A DNA stretch of 54,391 nucleotides from Fidelibacterota bacterium (lineage in GTDB: Bacteria > Pseudomonadota > Alphaproteobacteria > Rhodospirillales > Rhodospirillaceae): positions 1-54,391 of the forward strand of contig CANJPQ010000029.1 in assembly GCA_947476275.1 (NCBI GenBank), in the 5' to 3' direction. A program made the translations under genes and the position numbers. Each line of letters begins with the position of its first letter. The first letter of the stretch is position 1. The notes below the pieces were generated by a model, which saw only the letters and a program-made list of their open reading frames with translations, was not told the origin of the DNA and did not search any database. Positions 42,774 to 51,844 of this stretch are shown piece by piece.

Positions 42774-43838
42774 CTAGCTCGGCTTATCTGCCGGCTCGAA
42801 GAATTCGATCCAGGCGCCGTTCGGGTCGCGCACGCCGAACACGCTCACCGCGCCATAGGGCAGCATGCCGACATCCTCGGGCTCGTATTCCAGCATCACG
42901 CCCTTGGTCTTGAGTTCTTCGGCCTTGGCGACCGCATCGCTCACCGGGAAGCGCGCCGCAATCACGCCCAGGTTCGGCGGCCGTCCGCGCAGGGAGAAAT
43001 CCTCGCCCTGCGCGCCATAGAACGCCATCAGCGACACCGACCCGGCATGATCGTCGCGCGGGTTGTCGCCTTGCGGATGCAGGAAGGCGACCCGGCGATA
43101 GACGTTGTTGACGACATTGTGCGGCAGGCCGAACAGGTTCGGACCCGGCGGCCCCACCAGCCCCTCGTGGCGCAGATACACCTTGAAGCCGAGTTTGTCG
43201 GTGTAGAACGCCACCGTGGCGTCGAAGTCCTTCACGGTCGCGAACACGTTGAAGGCGTAGGACAGTTCTTTCAGATTGGGGAAGTTGCCCAGCGGCGGAT
43301 CGAGGCGCTGCGCGATGTCCACGACTTCGTTTGCGCTGCCTTGCACCATCACGCGCAGATCTGAATAGCGTTCGTCCTGCACGGCGACCGGCTGCGACAG
43401 ACCGTGCCACCCGCCCTGGCGGAATTGGAAATACTTCTGCCACACATCGCGCGCCCGTAACCCGAAGCCCGCGAAGCCGCCGGTGTCCCAAGCGCGCGCG
43501 CTCGGGCGCACTTCGTCCTGGGCAATGCCGCGGAATTTGATCAGCCGGACGAACCCAGACGGATCGCCCGGGTTTTGCAACACGGCCTCGTTGGCCTTGG
43601 CGCTTTCGGGAAGCTTCCACGCGGCCAGCATTTCCGGCTGGGTCGCGCCGCGATAGACGATGCGCCAGCCTGCCACCCGCTGATAGAACGCGACCGCCTG
43701 TTCCAGGTCCGGCACGCTGATGACGATTTCCTGAAAGCCCGCGTCGAGGCGCAGGCTCTTGCTGATGGCTTCGGCGCCATGCGCGCGCGGTGCCGCGATC
43801 GCTGCCACACCTCCGCTCAAGAACGTCCGCCGCAGCAT
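42774..43838 (-). CDS. Exported VOC (glyoxalase-fold) protein with a Tat-like leader
   Basis: A 354-residue paralogue of the neighbouring VOC protein, sharing the two-module plan (FQEIVISVPDLEQAVAFYQR; FNVFATVKDFDATVAFYTDK). The leader RRTFLSGGVAAIAAPRAHG contains a twin arginine followed by a short hydrophobic stretch and an AHG-type cleavage site, suggesting Tat export of a folded protein, as expected if a metal is bound. GAGGAG precedes the ATG at 43838. It converges on the lipoprotein copy. Confidence 0.83.
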   Translation of the reverse strand: MLRRTFLSGGVAAIAAPRAHGAEAISKSLRLDAGFQEIVISVPDLEQAVAFYQRVAGWRIVYRGATQPEMLAAWKLPESAKANEAVLQNPGDPSGFVRLIKFRGIAQDEVRPSARAWDTGGFAGFGLRARDVWQKYFQFRQGGWHGLSQPVAVQDERYSDLRVMVQGSANEVVDIAQRLDPPLGNFPNLKELSYAFNVFATVKDFDATVAFYTDKLGFKVYLRHEGLVGPPGPNLFGLPHNVVNNVYRRVAFLHPQGDNPRDDHAGSVSLMAFYGAQGEDFSLRGRPPNLGVIAARFPVSDAVAKAEELKTKGVMLEYEPEDVGMLPYGAVSVFGVRDPNGAWIEFFEPADKPS

Positions 43839-43909
43839 TGTCGTCTCCTCTCGAAGCACCAGGATTTGCCAGGTGCAGCGATCCCGCAAGGGAATATTCG
43901 TGCACGCCG

Positions 43910-45214
43910 CTAAAGCGACTCCTCGGGCTCCGGCGCCGGCGCGGGCTTCGGCGGCTCGTCACGCAGCTCAAGTTGTTGCGCAAGGCCGCGGCGCCGATGC
44001 AGCACCCACAGGGATGCGAGCACCGTGGCGACCCCGCCGAGCGTCGTCGGCCAGCCGAAGCCGAAGTGCTCCGAGGCCCATCCGAACACCATCGCGCCCA
44101 AGGCCGGCCCACCGCGATTGACGACCAGCCACAGGCTTAGCACGCGCCCGCGCATGGCTTCGTCCACGCCCGTCTGCACAAGCGTTTGTGAGCCGGTGCC
44201 GCTGGCCACGTTGCAGAAGCCGACAATACCGAGCAGCAGGGCGGCGAGGATAAACGACGGTTGCTCGAACGCACCCAGAAGCGCGAACAGCGCGACCGCC
44301 GTGCCGTTGATCAGGATGGTCGCGAATACCATGGTCGACAGGCCGAACACATGGCGCCGCCCGGCGAGCATCAATCCGCCGATCATCGCGCCGATGCCCA
44401 TGACCGAGGTGAAGGTGGCAAGGCCCGCCGCGTCCCGATGATAGACCGCGTCGACGAAGCCCGGCAGTAGGTCGACCACGCCGCGCGTCAACACCGAGGC
44501 TAACGCGAGCAGAATGATCAGCGTGCGGATCGCATCGTGGTTGAAGGTGTAGCGCACGCCTTCCATCAGGTCGTGGAAGAAGTGTTTCGGCGGTCCCCGG
44601 CGTTTCGGCGGCGACGGCAATTGCAGCTGCGTCAGCACGAACAGCAGCGGGAGATAAGACAACGCGTTGGCGAAGAACGCCCAGCCGATGCCCGCGCCGG
44701 CGATAATGAAACCCGCCAGCGCCGGGCCGACGAAGCGTGCGAGATTGAAGATCACCGCGGTCAAGGCGATCGCGGTGGTCATCTGCTCGCGCGGCACCAT
44801 CATCGGGACCAGCGCCACACGGCTCGCTTGATTGAGGGACGCGGCCACCGCGCCCACGAACACCAGGGCGATGACCACCGGCGGATTCACCAGGCCGGAG
44901 ATCGCCAGAATCCAAAGCACCAAGGCCTGCACGGCGGACACAGCCTGCGTGGTCATGGAGATGCGACGGCGGTCCCACCGGTCAGAGATCACGCCGCCCA
45001 GGGGCGTGATGACGATGGTGGGCAGAAATTCAGACATGGCCAGGATGCCGAGCCAGGTGCCGGATTTGGTGAGCTGCCACACCAGCCAGCCGACCGCGAG
45101 CCGCTGCACCCACATCCCGATCAAGGAAATGGTGCTGCCGACGGTGTAGATCGCAAAATTACGGTGGAGAAAGACGCGGCGGATCGCGCCGAACTCGAAG
45201 CTGAACATGCTCAT
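43910..45214 (-). CDS. MFS transporter (EntS-like, MFS_3)
   Basis: A 434-residue transporter with about 12 hydrophobic segments. The loop between helices 2 and 3 reads GGVISDRWDRRRI, the classic MFS motif, and the sequence after ITPLGGV belongs to the MFS_3 group (EntS-type exporters of small molecules and siderophores). The C-terminal tail is Pro/Glu-rich. I take the ATG at 45214 (a second ATG follows two codons later). It lies immediately upstream of the VOC gene in the same direction, about 70 bases apart, so they may share a transcript. Confidence 0.86.
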   Translation of the reverse strand: MSMFSFEFGAIRRVFLHRNFAIYTVGSTISLIGMWVQRLAVGWLVWQLTKSGTWLGILAMSEFLPTIVITPLGGVISDRWDRRRISMTTQAVSAVQALVLWILAISGLVNPPVVIALVFVGAVAASLNQASRVALVPMMVPREQMTTAIALTAVIFNLARFVGPALAGFIIAGAGIGWAFFANALSYLPLLFVLTQLQLPSPPKRRGPPKHFFHDLMEGVRYTFNHDAIRTLIILLALASVLTRGVVDLLPGFVDAVYHRDAAGLATFTSVMGIGAMIGGLMLAGRRHVFGLSTMVFATILINGTAVALFALLGAFEQPSFILAALLLGIVGFCNVASGTGSQTLVQTGVDEAMRGRVLSLWLVVNRGGPALGAMVFGWASEHFGFGWPTTLGGVATVLASLWVLHRRRGLAQQLELRDEPPKPAPAPEPEESL

Positions 45215-45388
45215 GGCCGCGCTTTGTACGCGGGCGAGCCTGCCCGGTCCAGGCATGGACGCGCACCGGTCGGATGACGATCTTGCGGCACGCCTGCTTG
45301 CGGGACGCCCGAGCCGCACTTACGGTAGAATGACTCCAGGGTGTCGAATTCTGCGACGCCCACGTCCCAAAACTGTCCGAGAGCCCGC

Positions 45389-45880
45389 ATGGCCCGCCTT
45401 CATCCCACCAAGAACGACATTTCCGCCAACCGTCGCCAAGCTGTCGTCGACCTGCTGCAGGCACGTCTGTCCGACGCTCTCGACATGTCGGCGCAGACCA
45501 AGCAAGCCCACTGGAACGTGAAGGGCCCCAGCTTCATCGCGCTGCACGAGTTGTTCGACAAGATCTACACGGACGTGGCGACATCAGTCGACGACATCGC
45601 CGAGCGCATCGTCGCCCTTGGCGGCACCGCAAAGGGCACCATTGCTGTCACGGCGAAGCAGTCGAACCTGCCGCCATACCCGCTCGACATTGCCGACGGC
45701 TTGGCCCACTGCCAAGCGATGGCAACGGCGCTGTCGTCTTTCGGCAAGCAAGTGCGCGCCGCCATCGACGATGCGGACGAACTCGGCGACAAGGACACCG
45801 CCGACCTGTTCACCGGCATCTCCCGCGGCGTTGACAAGAATCTTTGGTTCGTCGAAGCGCATATCCAAGCGAAGAAGTAG
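45389..45880 (+). CDS. dps: DNA starvation/stationary-phase protection protein Dps
   Basis: Dps forms a 12-subunit ferritin-like shell that oxidises iron with hydrogen peroxide and shields DNA. The 163-residue protein contains the ferroxidase ligands: His in TKQAHWNVKG, and His/Asp/Glu in LHELFDKIYTDVATSVDDIAE, at the inter-subunit site. The amino terminus has the basic residues seen in DNA-binding Dps (ARLHPTKND). The ATG at 45389 is preferred over an upstream GTG. Followed by the FUSC exporter. Confidence 0.93.
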   Translation: MARLHPTKNDISANRRQAVVDLLQARLSDALDMSAQTKQAHWNVKGPSFIALHELFDKIYTDVATSVDDIAERIVALGGTAKGTIAVTAKQSNLPPYPLDIADGLAHCQAMATALSSFGKQVRAAIDDADELGDKDTADLFTGISRGVDKNLWFVEAHIQAKK

Positions 45881-45902
45881 TCGCAGGAAGGAATCGTCCG
45901 CC

Positions 45903-46991
45903 GTGGACATCGAAGGCGGACTGATCGGCTGGCTGCAATCCCATCGCGCCGAACTGCGCTTGAGTGTGCGCGCCACCACCGCCGGCGTGCTCGCCTATTT
46001 GGTGGCGACATTGCTCAACCTGCCGCAGGGCTATTGGGCGGTGTTTACCGCCATCATTGTCATGCAGGCTTCCGTCGGCGGGTCGGTGAAAACCGGGCTC
46101 GATTGGTTTGTCGGCACCCTGGGCGGCGGCGTGCTGGGTGTGGCGATCGCCACGCTCGTGCCGGACCACGATTTCTGGACCCGTACCGGAGCGATCGCGC
46201 TGGCCATTGCGCCGCTCGCGCTTCTTGCCGCCGTGCATGCGAGTTTCCGCGTCGCGCCGATCACCGCGGTGATCGTGGTGCTGGGCCTGAACCCGGAACT
46301 CAGCCCGCTCATGTCCGCGTTCGATCGCGTCCTTGAGATCGCGGTCGGCAGCCTCATCGGCGTCGGCGTCTCGCTCGTCGTGCTGCCGGCGCGGGCCCAT
46401 GGGCTGGCCGCAGTTGCGGCGGGTCAGGCGCTGGCGATGTGCGCCGCGTTGATGACCGTTTTGTTGGAGGCGGCGAGTGCTGGTGTCGCGGTGATGGACA
46501 CCGCACCCCTGCATGATGCCTTACGCCGCGCGCTCACGCGCTTTGAAGCGCTGACCGAAGAGGCCGGGCGGGAGCGCGCCACGCGCCTCTCCACGGAACC
46601 CGACACAGAGCCTTTGGCGCGCACCCTGCGCCGCTTGCGCTCCGACCTGGTGATGATCAATCGCGCCGCGGCGGTGCCGCTGCCGCAGGATGTGGCCGCA
46701 AGGCTGGCGCCGGCGATCCTGCATGTGGCGCGTGCCGGGGTTGCGTTTCTCACCGACTGTGCGACAGCCTTGCGGGACCGCAAAGCCGCCCCGTCGCTGG
46801 CCGGCGTCGAGATCGCCATGGCGGAATTTACCACCGCCCTGGCGGCGTCTCGCCAGGCGGGCATCATCCGGGAGCTGCCCGACGATGCGGTCGGCCGGGT
46901 GTTCACACTCGGATTTGTGATCGAGCAACTGGTCCAAAATTTCAAGGACCTCGCCAACCGCACGCACGAGTTGGCCCGGGAAAGGCCCTAA
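45903..46991 (+). CDS. FUSC-family inner-membrane protein (aromatic-acid-exporter-like)
   Basis: A 362-residue protein whose first half holds about six hydrophobic segments (for example YWAVFTAIIVMQASVGGSVK with the typical FUSC motif) and whose second half is a cytoplasmic helical domain. It resembles AaeB/YccS-type proteins that export aromatic carboxylic acids. The start is the GTG at 45903. An AT-rich palindrome follows the stop codon. Confidence 0.82.
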   Translation: MDIEGGLIGWLQSHRAELRLSVRATTAGVLAYLVATLLNLPQGYWAVFTAIIVMQASVGGSVKTGLDWFVGTLGGGVLGVAIATLVPDHDFWTRTGAIALAIAPLALLAAVHASFRVAPITAVIVVLGLNPELSPLMSAFDRVLEIAVGSLIGVGVSLVVLPARAHGLAAVAAGQALAMCAALMTVLLEAASAGVAVMDTAPLHDALRRALTRFEALTEEAGRERATRLSTEPDTEPLARTLRRLRSDLVMINRAAAVPLPQDVAARLAPAILHVARAGVAFLTDCATALRDRKAAPSLAGVEIAMAEFTTALAASRQAGIIRELPDDAVGRVFTLGFVIEQLVQNFKDLANRTHELARERP

Positions 46992-46996
46992 CCCGT

Positions 46997-47020
46997 CGAT
47001 ATATTTAAATTAATATATCG
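46997..47020. promoter_or_regulatory. AT-rich palindrome upstream of the triheme cytochrome c gene
   Basis: CGATATATT (46997-47005) and AATATATCG (47012-47020) are perfect 9-bp arms around TAAATT. This is a conspicuous AT island in GC-rich DNA and lies about 84 bases upstream of the cytochrome start. It could be a regulator-binding site or part of a promoter; no T-run supports a terminator. Confidence 0.5.
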
Positions 47021-47103
47021 GTCCGGTGAAATCCGGCGCTTTGCTTACCTGGGGGGGTCCACTAACATCCCCCCGCATCACGTGGTCGGGGAGCCTCTAC
47101 GCC

Positions 47104-48486
47104 ATGATCGGGACGTCGCTGAAACTTCTGGGAATCGCATCCCTCGCGCTGGGCGGGGCTTACGCCGCTGAACCCGCTGCGGAAAAGAGCCAGGCGCCCA
47201 CAGCGGCCACCACCACCCAAGCCGCCCAGCCCGGCGCCGCCCAGGATGCCGCCGCCAATGCGGCGACCCCGAACGACCGCGGCGAGTATCTTGCCCGCCT
47301 CTCCAACTGCGTGGCCTGCCATTCCGTGCCGAATGCACCTGCTTTCACGGGCGGGCTGAAGATGATGACGCCGCTTGGGGCGATCTACGCCACCAACATC
47401 ACGCCAGACAAAGAGACCGGCATCGGCAATTACACCCTGGAAGATTTCGAGAAGGCGCTTCGCAAGGGCGTGGCGAAAGACGGCCACCGCCTCTATCCGG
47501 CCATGCCCTATCCCTCCTACGCCAAGATCAGCGACGAGGATGTGAAGGCGCTCTACGACTACTTCATGAAGTCCGTGCCGGCGGTGAAGCAAGCCACGCC
47601 GCCGAGTGAGATCCCGTTCCCGCTCAATATGCGCTGGCCCCTGGCGATCTGGAACGTGCTGTTCTTCGATGACAAGCCGTATCAGGCAAAGAAAGAACAC
47701 GACGCGGCGTGGAACCGCGGTGCCTACATCGTGCAGGGCATGGGCCACTGCGGCGCATGCCACACGCCGCGCGGGCTGGCCTTCAACGAAAAGGGCTACG
47801 ACGAAAGCGATTCCGACTACTTGGTCGGCGCTTCGCTCGACAATTGGTCGGCGCCGAACCTGACGCAAGCCCCCAACACCGGGCTTGGCCGTTGGACCCA
47901 GGACGAGATCATGGAGTTCATGAAGACCGGTAAGAACGCGCACGGCAGCGCTTTCGGCACCATGATCGAAGTGATCAACAACTCCAGCCAGTTCATGACC
48001 GACGAAGATCAGGTCGCCGTGGCAAGCTACCTGAAGTCGCTCAAGGCGCAGCGCGAAACCATTGCCGCGCCCTATCAGCATGATCCTCAAACCGCGATCA
48101 ACCTGCGTAGCGGCAAGCTGGATGCGGCTGGAGCCACGGTGTACATGCAGTCCTGCCAATCCTGCCATGGCGCCGACGGCAAGGGCTATGCGCCCTATCT
48201 CCCGCCGCTCGCCGGCAACCCCTCCGTGCTCGATGCAGATCCGTCGTCCCTGATCAACATCACGCTCAACGGTTCGGCGCGGATCGTCGTCAAGGGCATG
48301 CCGGACTCCTACCGCATGCCGCAGTTCCGCGTGATGCTGTCGGATCAGAAGATCGCCGAGGTGGTAACCTTCATGCGCACCAGCTGGGGCAACAAGTCCG
48401 GCACGGTCACGGCGGCGCAAGTCGCCAAGATCCGCAAGGAGACCAACCCGGCCAGTGACCGCGTTGAAGTCCTGAGGATGAAATAG
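47104..48486 (+). CDS. Triheme cytochrome c (alcohol/sugar dehydrogenase cytochrome subunit type)
   Basis: A 460-residue periplasmic protein with a Sec signal (LKLLGIASLALGGAYA) and three c-type heme motifs, CVACH, CGACH and CQSCH, spaced across the chain. This matches the membrane-bound triheme cytochrome subunits of alcohol (AdhB), gluconate and related dehydrogenases, which pass electrons to ubiquinone. The usual large FAD or PQQ subunit is not adjacent; instead an SDR with a Tat-like leader begins at the last base of the stop codon. The start ATG is at 47104. Confidence 0.9.
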   Translation: MIGTSLKLLGIASLALGGAYAAEPAAEKSQAPTAATTTQAAQPGAAQDAAANAATPNDRGEYLARLSNCVACHSVPNAPAFTGGLKMMTPLGAIYATNITPDKETGIGNYTLEDFEKALRKGVAKDGHRLYPAMPYPSYAKISDEDVKALYDYFMKSVPAVKQATPPSEIPFPLNMRWPLAIWNVLFFDDKPYQAKKEHDAAWNRGAYIVQGMGHCGACHTPRGLAFNEKGYDESDSDYLVGASLDNWSAPNLTQAPNTGLGRWTQDEIMEFMKTGKNAHGSAFGTMIEVINNSSQFMTDEDQVAVASYLKSLKAQRETIAAPYQHDPQTAINLRSGKLDAAGATVYMQSCQSCHGADGKGYAPYLPPLAGNPSVLDADPSSLINITLNGSARIVVKGMPDSYRMPQFRVMLSDQKIAEVVTFMRTSWGNKSGTVTAAQVAKIRKETNPASDRVEVLRMK

Positions 48487-49292
48487 TGGCCGGCGGGCCC
48501 TCCCGCCGCGCCACGCTTGGCGGCCTCGCCACCGCCGCGATCTCCTCGTCCGCCAACGCACAACTAGGTACCGGGGGGCGTGTCATGCCGACTGTATTGA
48601 TCACCGGGGCCAACCGCGGCCTCGGGCTTGAGTTCGTCCGCCAGTATCAGGCGCGCAAGTACAAGATCATCGCGACCGCGCGCAAACCGTCGGAAGCAAC
48701 CGAGCTGCTGGCGCTCGCCAAGGCTGACAAGAACATCTCCGTCGAAGCGTTGGACGTGACCGACCTTGCCGCCATCGATGCGCTGGCGGCGAAGCTGAAA
48801 GGCGTGCCTATCGACATCCTGCTCAACAATGCCGGCGTTATCGGCAAGCCGCTCGAAGAGGTCTTCGGCAGCATTCCCTACAGCCACTTCGACGACGTGA
48901 TGAACACCAACGTGCGCGGGCCGCTCAAGATGTGCGAAGCGTTCGTCGAACACGTCGCGGCCTCGCAGCAACGCAAATTCGCGGTGGTGACATCGGTTGA
49001 GGGGTCGGTCGCCTCGCAGAAGAGCGGCGCGCGCTATTTCTACAAGTCGAGCAAGGCCGCCCTGAACATGGCCATGCGCAACGTGATGTTCGCCGTGAAG
49101 GACCGCGGCATCCTGGTCGCCATGGTCTGCCCGGGCGGCACCGACACCGACATGATCCGCCAGCTCAAGATGAATATGAAATTCCGCGATCCCAGGGACG
49201 CGGTGCGCGATATGATCGGCCTGATTGACGCCGTCACGCCCGAGCGCAGCGGTGTGTCCTACAACTACGATGGCACCGTCATGCCTTGGTGA
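48486..49292 (+). CDS. Short-chain dehydrogenase with a Tat-like leader, coupled to the cytochrome c gene
   Basis: A 268-residue SDR. The dinucleotide motif VLITGANRGLGLEFV sits at about residues 37-51 and the YxxxK catalytic pair appears as YFYKSSKA. The leader from the GTG at 48486 reads GGPSRRATLGGLATAAI with SANA before the enzyme, which resembles a twin-arginine signal. An in-frame ATG at 48585 would give a conventional leaderless SDR. The one-base overlap with the cytochrome c gene favours the longer start. If exported, the enzyme could pass electrons to the cytochrome, although SDRs normally need soluble NAD(P). Confidence 0.7.
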   Translation: MAGGPSRRATLGGLATAAISSSANAQLGTGGRVMPTVLITGANRGLGLEFVRQYQARKYKIIATARKPSEATELLALAKADKNISVEALDVTDLAAIDALAAKLKGVPIDILLNNAGVIGKPLEEVFGSIPYSHFDDVMNTNVRGPLKMCEAFVEHVAASQQRKFAVVTSVEGSVASQKSGARYFYKSSKAALNMAMRNVMFAVKDRGILVAMVCPGGTDTDMIRQLKMNMKFRDPRDAVRDMIGLIDAVTPERSGVSYNYDGTVMPW

Positions 49293-49444
49293 GCGCCGGC
49301 AGCCGGTAAGGCTCGGGTCGCTCACTCGCTCTCAATTATCTGATTTCAGCCCGCGTCTTCAGTGCGGGACCGGGGAACCTTTGCACACGCGTTGCGTTAG
49401 GGCTTAAGAGCGCAATTGCAATCTGGGCAGGCGCAGGCCGCAGT

Positions 49445-49738
49445 ATGACCAACAGCACACATAATATTCTTAATTCATTTCAATCGTTTATCGGAAAACA
49501 CGGTAACGATTATGCGGAGTGGTACGTCAGTACCTCCGAGGATCCGCGCGGCAGCCTGATCCACGAGCATAAGTTCCGCACGGGCGACACCGGCTTGCTG
49601 CGCCAAGCCCGGTCCCAGGCCCAGGCCGCCCAGGTTACCGGCGTTTTGACCGGGCTCGGTGCCCGGGGCGGGCCGAATACCAGGCCCGGGGCGCATTATG
49701 TCTACGCCTACAAGCTGAGCCCGCACACGCGGCCGTAA
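49445..49738 (+). CDS. Small hypothetical protein
   Basis: A 97-residue protein I do not recognise. It begins with a polar segment (MTNSTHNILNSFQSFIGKHG), has an aromatic core (DYAEWYVSTSEDPRGSLI), a glutamine/alanine-rich stretch (RQARSQAQAAQVTGVLTGL) and ends GAHYVYAYKLSPH. No signal peptide or membrane segment is present. The codon pattern fits a real gene; it stands alone between the SDR and the bufferin-like gene. Confidence 0.6.
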   Translation: MTNSTHNILNSFQSFIGKHGNDYAEWYVSTSEDPRGSLIHEHKFRTGDTGLLRQARSQAQAAQVTGVLTGLGARGGPNTRPGAHYVYAYKLSPHTRP

Positions 49739-49856
49739 GCGTCCAGCGGGTCGCTCGCCGGGCCACACACCTAAACCGGTTCCCAGTTTTCCCATCGCGC
49801 GCTAATCATTCCGCCCGACACTGCGGAAATACACAGCGGACATGAGGGAAAAAGCC

Positions 49857-50153
49857 ATGGCGAAATTCACATTCACACAAGCGGGCCTGCTGGCGGCCGT
49901 GCTCGGCGCGGCGACCGCGGCGCAAGCGGCAGAAATGTCCGCCGCCGCGCCTGCCGGCAAGGAGAAGTGCTGGGGTGTCGCCAAGAAGGGCGAGAACGCC
50001 TGCGCGTCGGCGAACGGCAGCCACGGCTGCGCTGGTTCCGCCAAGGTCGATTACGACGGCCAGGAATACAAGGACGTGACCAAGGGCACCTGCGAAATCA
50101 TGAAGGGCAGCCTGAAGCCTTTCGAAGGCGTGAACCCGAAGCTGAAAAGCTAG
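49857..50153 (+). CDS. Bufferin-like precursor (DUF2282 / BufA family), orphan
   Basis: A 98-residue secreted small protein. A Sec signal ends at TAAQAA, after which [15 protein letters not shown], then [10 protein letters not shown] and TKGTCE carry four cysteines at residues 38, 49, 58 and 79. This is the DUF2282 pattern of bufferins, copper-chelating peptides whose cysteines are converted to thiooxazoles by MNIO enzymes. In the usual operon bufB (DUF692) and bufC (DUF2063) follow; here an aldo-keto reductase follows after 13 bases and no MNIO gene is in the window. GAGGG lies eight bases upstream of the chosen ATG. Confidence 0.8.
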   Translation: MAKFTFTQAGLLAAVLGAATAAQAAEMSAAAPAGKEKCWGVAKKGENACASANGSHGCAGSAKVDYDGQEYKDVTKGTCEIMKGSLKPFEGVNPKLKS

Positions 50154-50166
50154 GCCGGCCACGCGC

Positions 50167-51150
50167 ATGGAACGGCGCAAGCTCGGCTCACAAGGCCTCG
50201 ATGTCGCCTGCCTCGGGCTGGGCTGCATGGGGATGAGCTTCGCCTACGGCCCAGCGGACGACGCGGAATCGATCGCGACGATCCATCGCGCCCTCGATCT
50301 CGGCGTCGACTTCTTCGACACCGCCGAAATGTACGGCCCCTTCGAGAATGAAGTGCTGCTCGGCCGTGCGCTGAAGGGCAAGCGCAACCAAGTCGTGATC
50401 GCCACCAAGTTCGGCTTCAAGCTCGAAGGCAAGACTCGCACCGGCATGGACGGTCGGCCGGAACACGCCAAGGCCGTGGCGGAAGCGTCGTTGAAGCGCC
50501 TCGGCGTGGATGTGATCGATCTCTACTACCAGCACCGCCTCGACAAGACCGTGCCGATCGAAGAGACGGTCGGCGCCATGGGCGAACTCGTGCGCGAAGG
50601 CAAGGTGCGCTACATCGGCCTGTGCGAGGTCGGCGTGCAGGCCTTGCGCCGCGCCCATAAGACCCATCCCATCACGGCGCTTCAGAGCGAATACTCCCTG
50701 TGGGAGCGCAATCTCGAAGCCGATCTGATCCCGACGCTGCGCGAGCTTGGCATCGGCCTCGTGCCCTATTCGCCGCTCGGCCGCGGCTTCCTCACCGGCA
50801 CCGTGCAGAAGGCAGACGAATATCCACCAGATGATTTCCGTCACAATGAGCAACGCTTCTCGGGCGAGAACTTCGACCGCAACATGAAGCTGGTGGATGT
50901 GGTGCGTGGCATTGCCGCAACGCATCGCGCCACACCGGCGCAGATCGCGCTGGCCTGGGTGCTGGCGCAAGGCACCGACATCGTGCCAATCCCCGGCACC
51001 AAACGGCGCAAATATCTCGAGGACAATGTAAAGGCCGCGGAGGTGAACCTCAGCGCCGCCGATCTCGCCGCCCTCGATGCTGCCGCACCTGCGGGCGCTA
51101 CCGCCGGCTTGCGCTATGGCGCGGTCGGTATGGCAACCATCGACCGTTGA
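50167..51150 (+). CDS. Aldo/keto reductase
   Basis: A 327-residue NADPH-dependent reductase of the AKR family with a TIM-barrel fold. The catalytic tetrad is visible: Asp in FFDTAEMYG, Tyr in the same motif, Lys in VVIATKFGF and His in LYYQHR. The sequence [13 protein letters not shown] is common to the AKR13-type group. It lies 13 bases after the bufferin-like gene. Substrates are probably aldehydes or ketones; the exact one is unknown. Confidence 0.92.
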   Translation: MERRKLGSQGLDVACLGLGCMGMSFAYGPADDAESIATIHRALDLGVDFFDTAEMYGPFENEVLLGRALKGKRNQVVIATKFGFKLEGKTRTGMDGRPEHAKAVAEASLKRLGVDVIDLYYQHRLDKTVPIEETVGAMGELVREGKVRYIGLCEVGVQALRRAHKTHPITALQSEYSLWERNLEADLIPTLRELGIGLVPYSPLGRGFLTGTVQKADEYPPDDFRHNEQRFSGENFDRNMKLVDVVRGIAATHRATPAQIALAWVLAQGTDIVPIPGTKRRKYLEDNVKAAEVNLSAADLAALDAAAPAGATAGLRYGAVGMATIDR

Positions 51151-51164
51151 TCTGAACCGTCGAC

Positions 51165-51581
51165 CTACATGCCTTCGCGGAAGGTGACGACGATGTCGCC
51201 GACGAAATCTGTCTTCTTATAGACCCGCGCCGCCGGGTCGGTGATCACTTCCGCGCCGTCCGCGGAATGCCAGATGAAGAAGACATACGGCACTTTGCCG
51301 CCGAGCAGATCTGCGACGAACACGTTCCCAGGTTCATTCGTCAGCGCCGCCGCGATGGGCAGGATGGAAACCTGCGCACTGCGATTGGCACCCGCGCCGC
51401 AATTGCGCTCGAACACGATGGCTTTGAACTTCTGGTCCGGCGAGGGCAGCGTCTGCAGCGTGATGTTGCTGCACGTCGGCTTTTTCGTCGACGCATAGCG
51501 CGCGGTGTATTGGAAGGCGCCGAAGCTAACCGCCATGATGGCGATCACGATGGCGGCGGCGATGATGTCGCGTTGTTTCAT
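51165..51581 (-). CDS. Hypothetical single-pass membrane/secreted protein
   Basis: A 138-residue protein with one N-terminal hydrophobic segment (IIAAAIVIAIMAVSFGAF) that anchors or exports the rest. The remainder is an extracytoplasmic beta-rich domain with two cysteines (PTCSNITLQ and FERNCGAG) that could form a disulfide. I do not recognise a family. It converges with the aldo/keto reductase. Confidence 0.65.
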   Translation of the reverse strand: MKQRDIIAAAIVIAIMAVSFGAFQYTARYASTKKPTCSNITLQTLPSPDQKFKAIVFERNCGAGANRSAQVSILPIAAALTNEPGNVFVADLLGGKVPYVFFIWHSADGAEVITDPAARVYKKTDFVGDIVVTFREGM

Positions 51582-51844
51582 GGGCGCATTCTTGCGGATG
51601 GACTGGTCCGCTCGCCAGCAAAAAAAGGCGCAGATGGGGCGTCGATCGCCACGACCCCGACCTCGTCCTGTGGGATGTCGCCGGATTGTTCATCTTGGGC
51701 GGATCCGTAGGCGCTCTGCTGGGCCAGCGTGTGAGATCGGCGCTTGCGGGGCGTTAAGGCGTCCTCACGCACGTCTTCGCTGAGCTCATCATTGTCACCG
51801 CAGCCGATTTCGCGTGGAAATCGCCTACATGAAGGCCTGCGGTG

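Noticed and set aside
43968-44978. Minus-strand frame of 336 codons within the MFS gene
   Set aside because: It is an alternative frame of the MFS coding region, with no membrane segments or motifs.
51578-51844. Possible small genes between the single-pass protein and the methyltransferase
   Set aside because: One plus-strand frame ends with a hydrophobic segment (WDVAGLFILGGSVGALLGQ) before a stop at about 51757, but it has no convincing start or ribosome-binding site.
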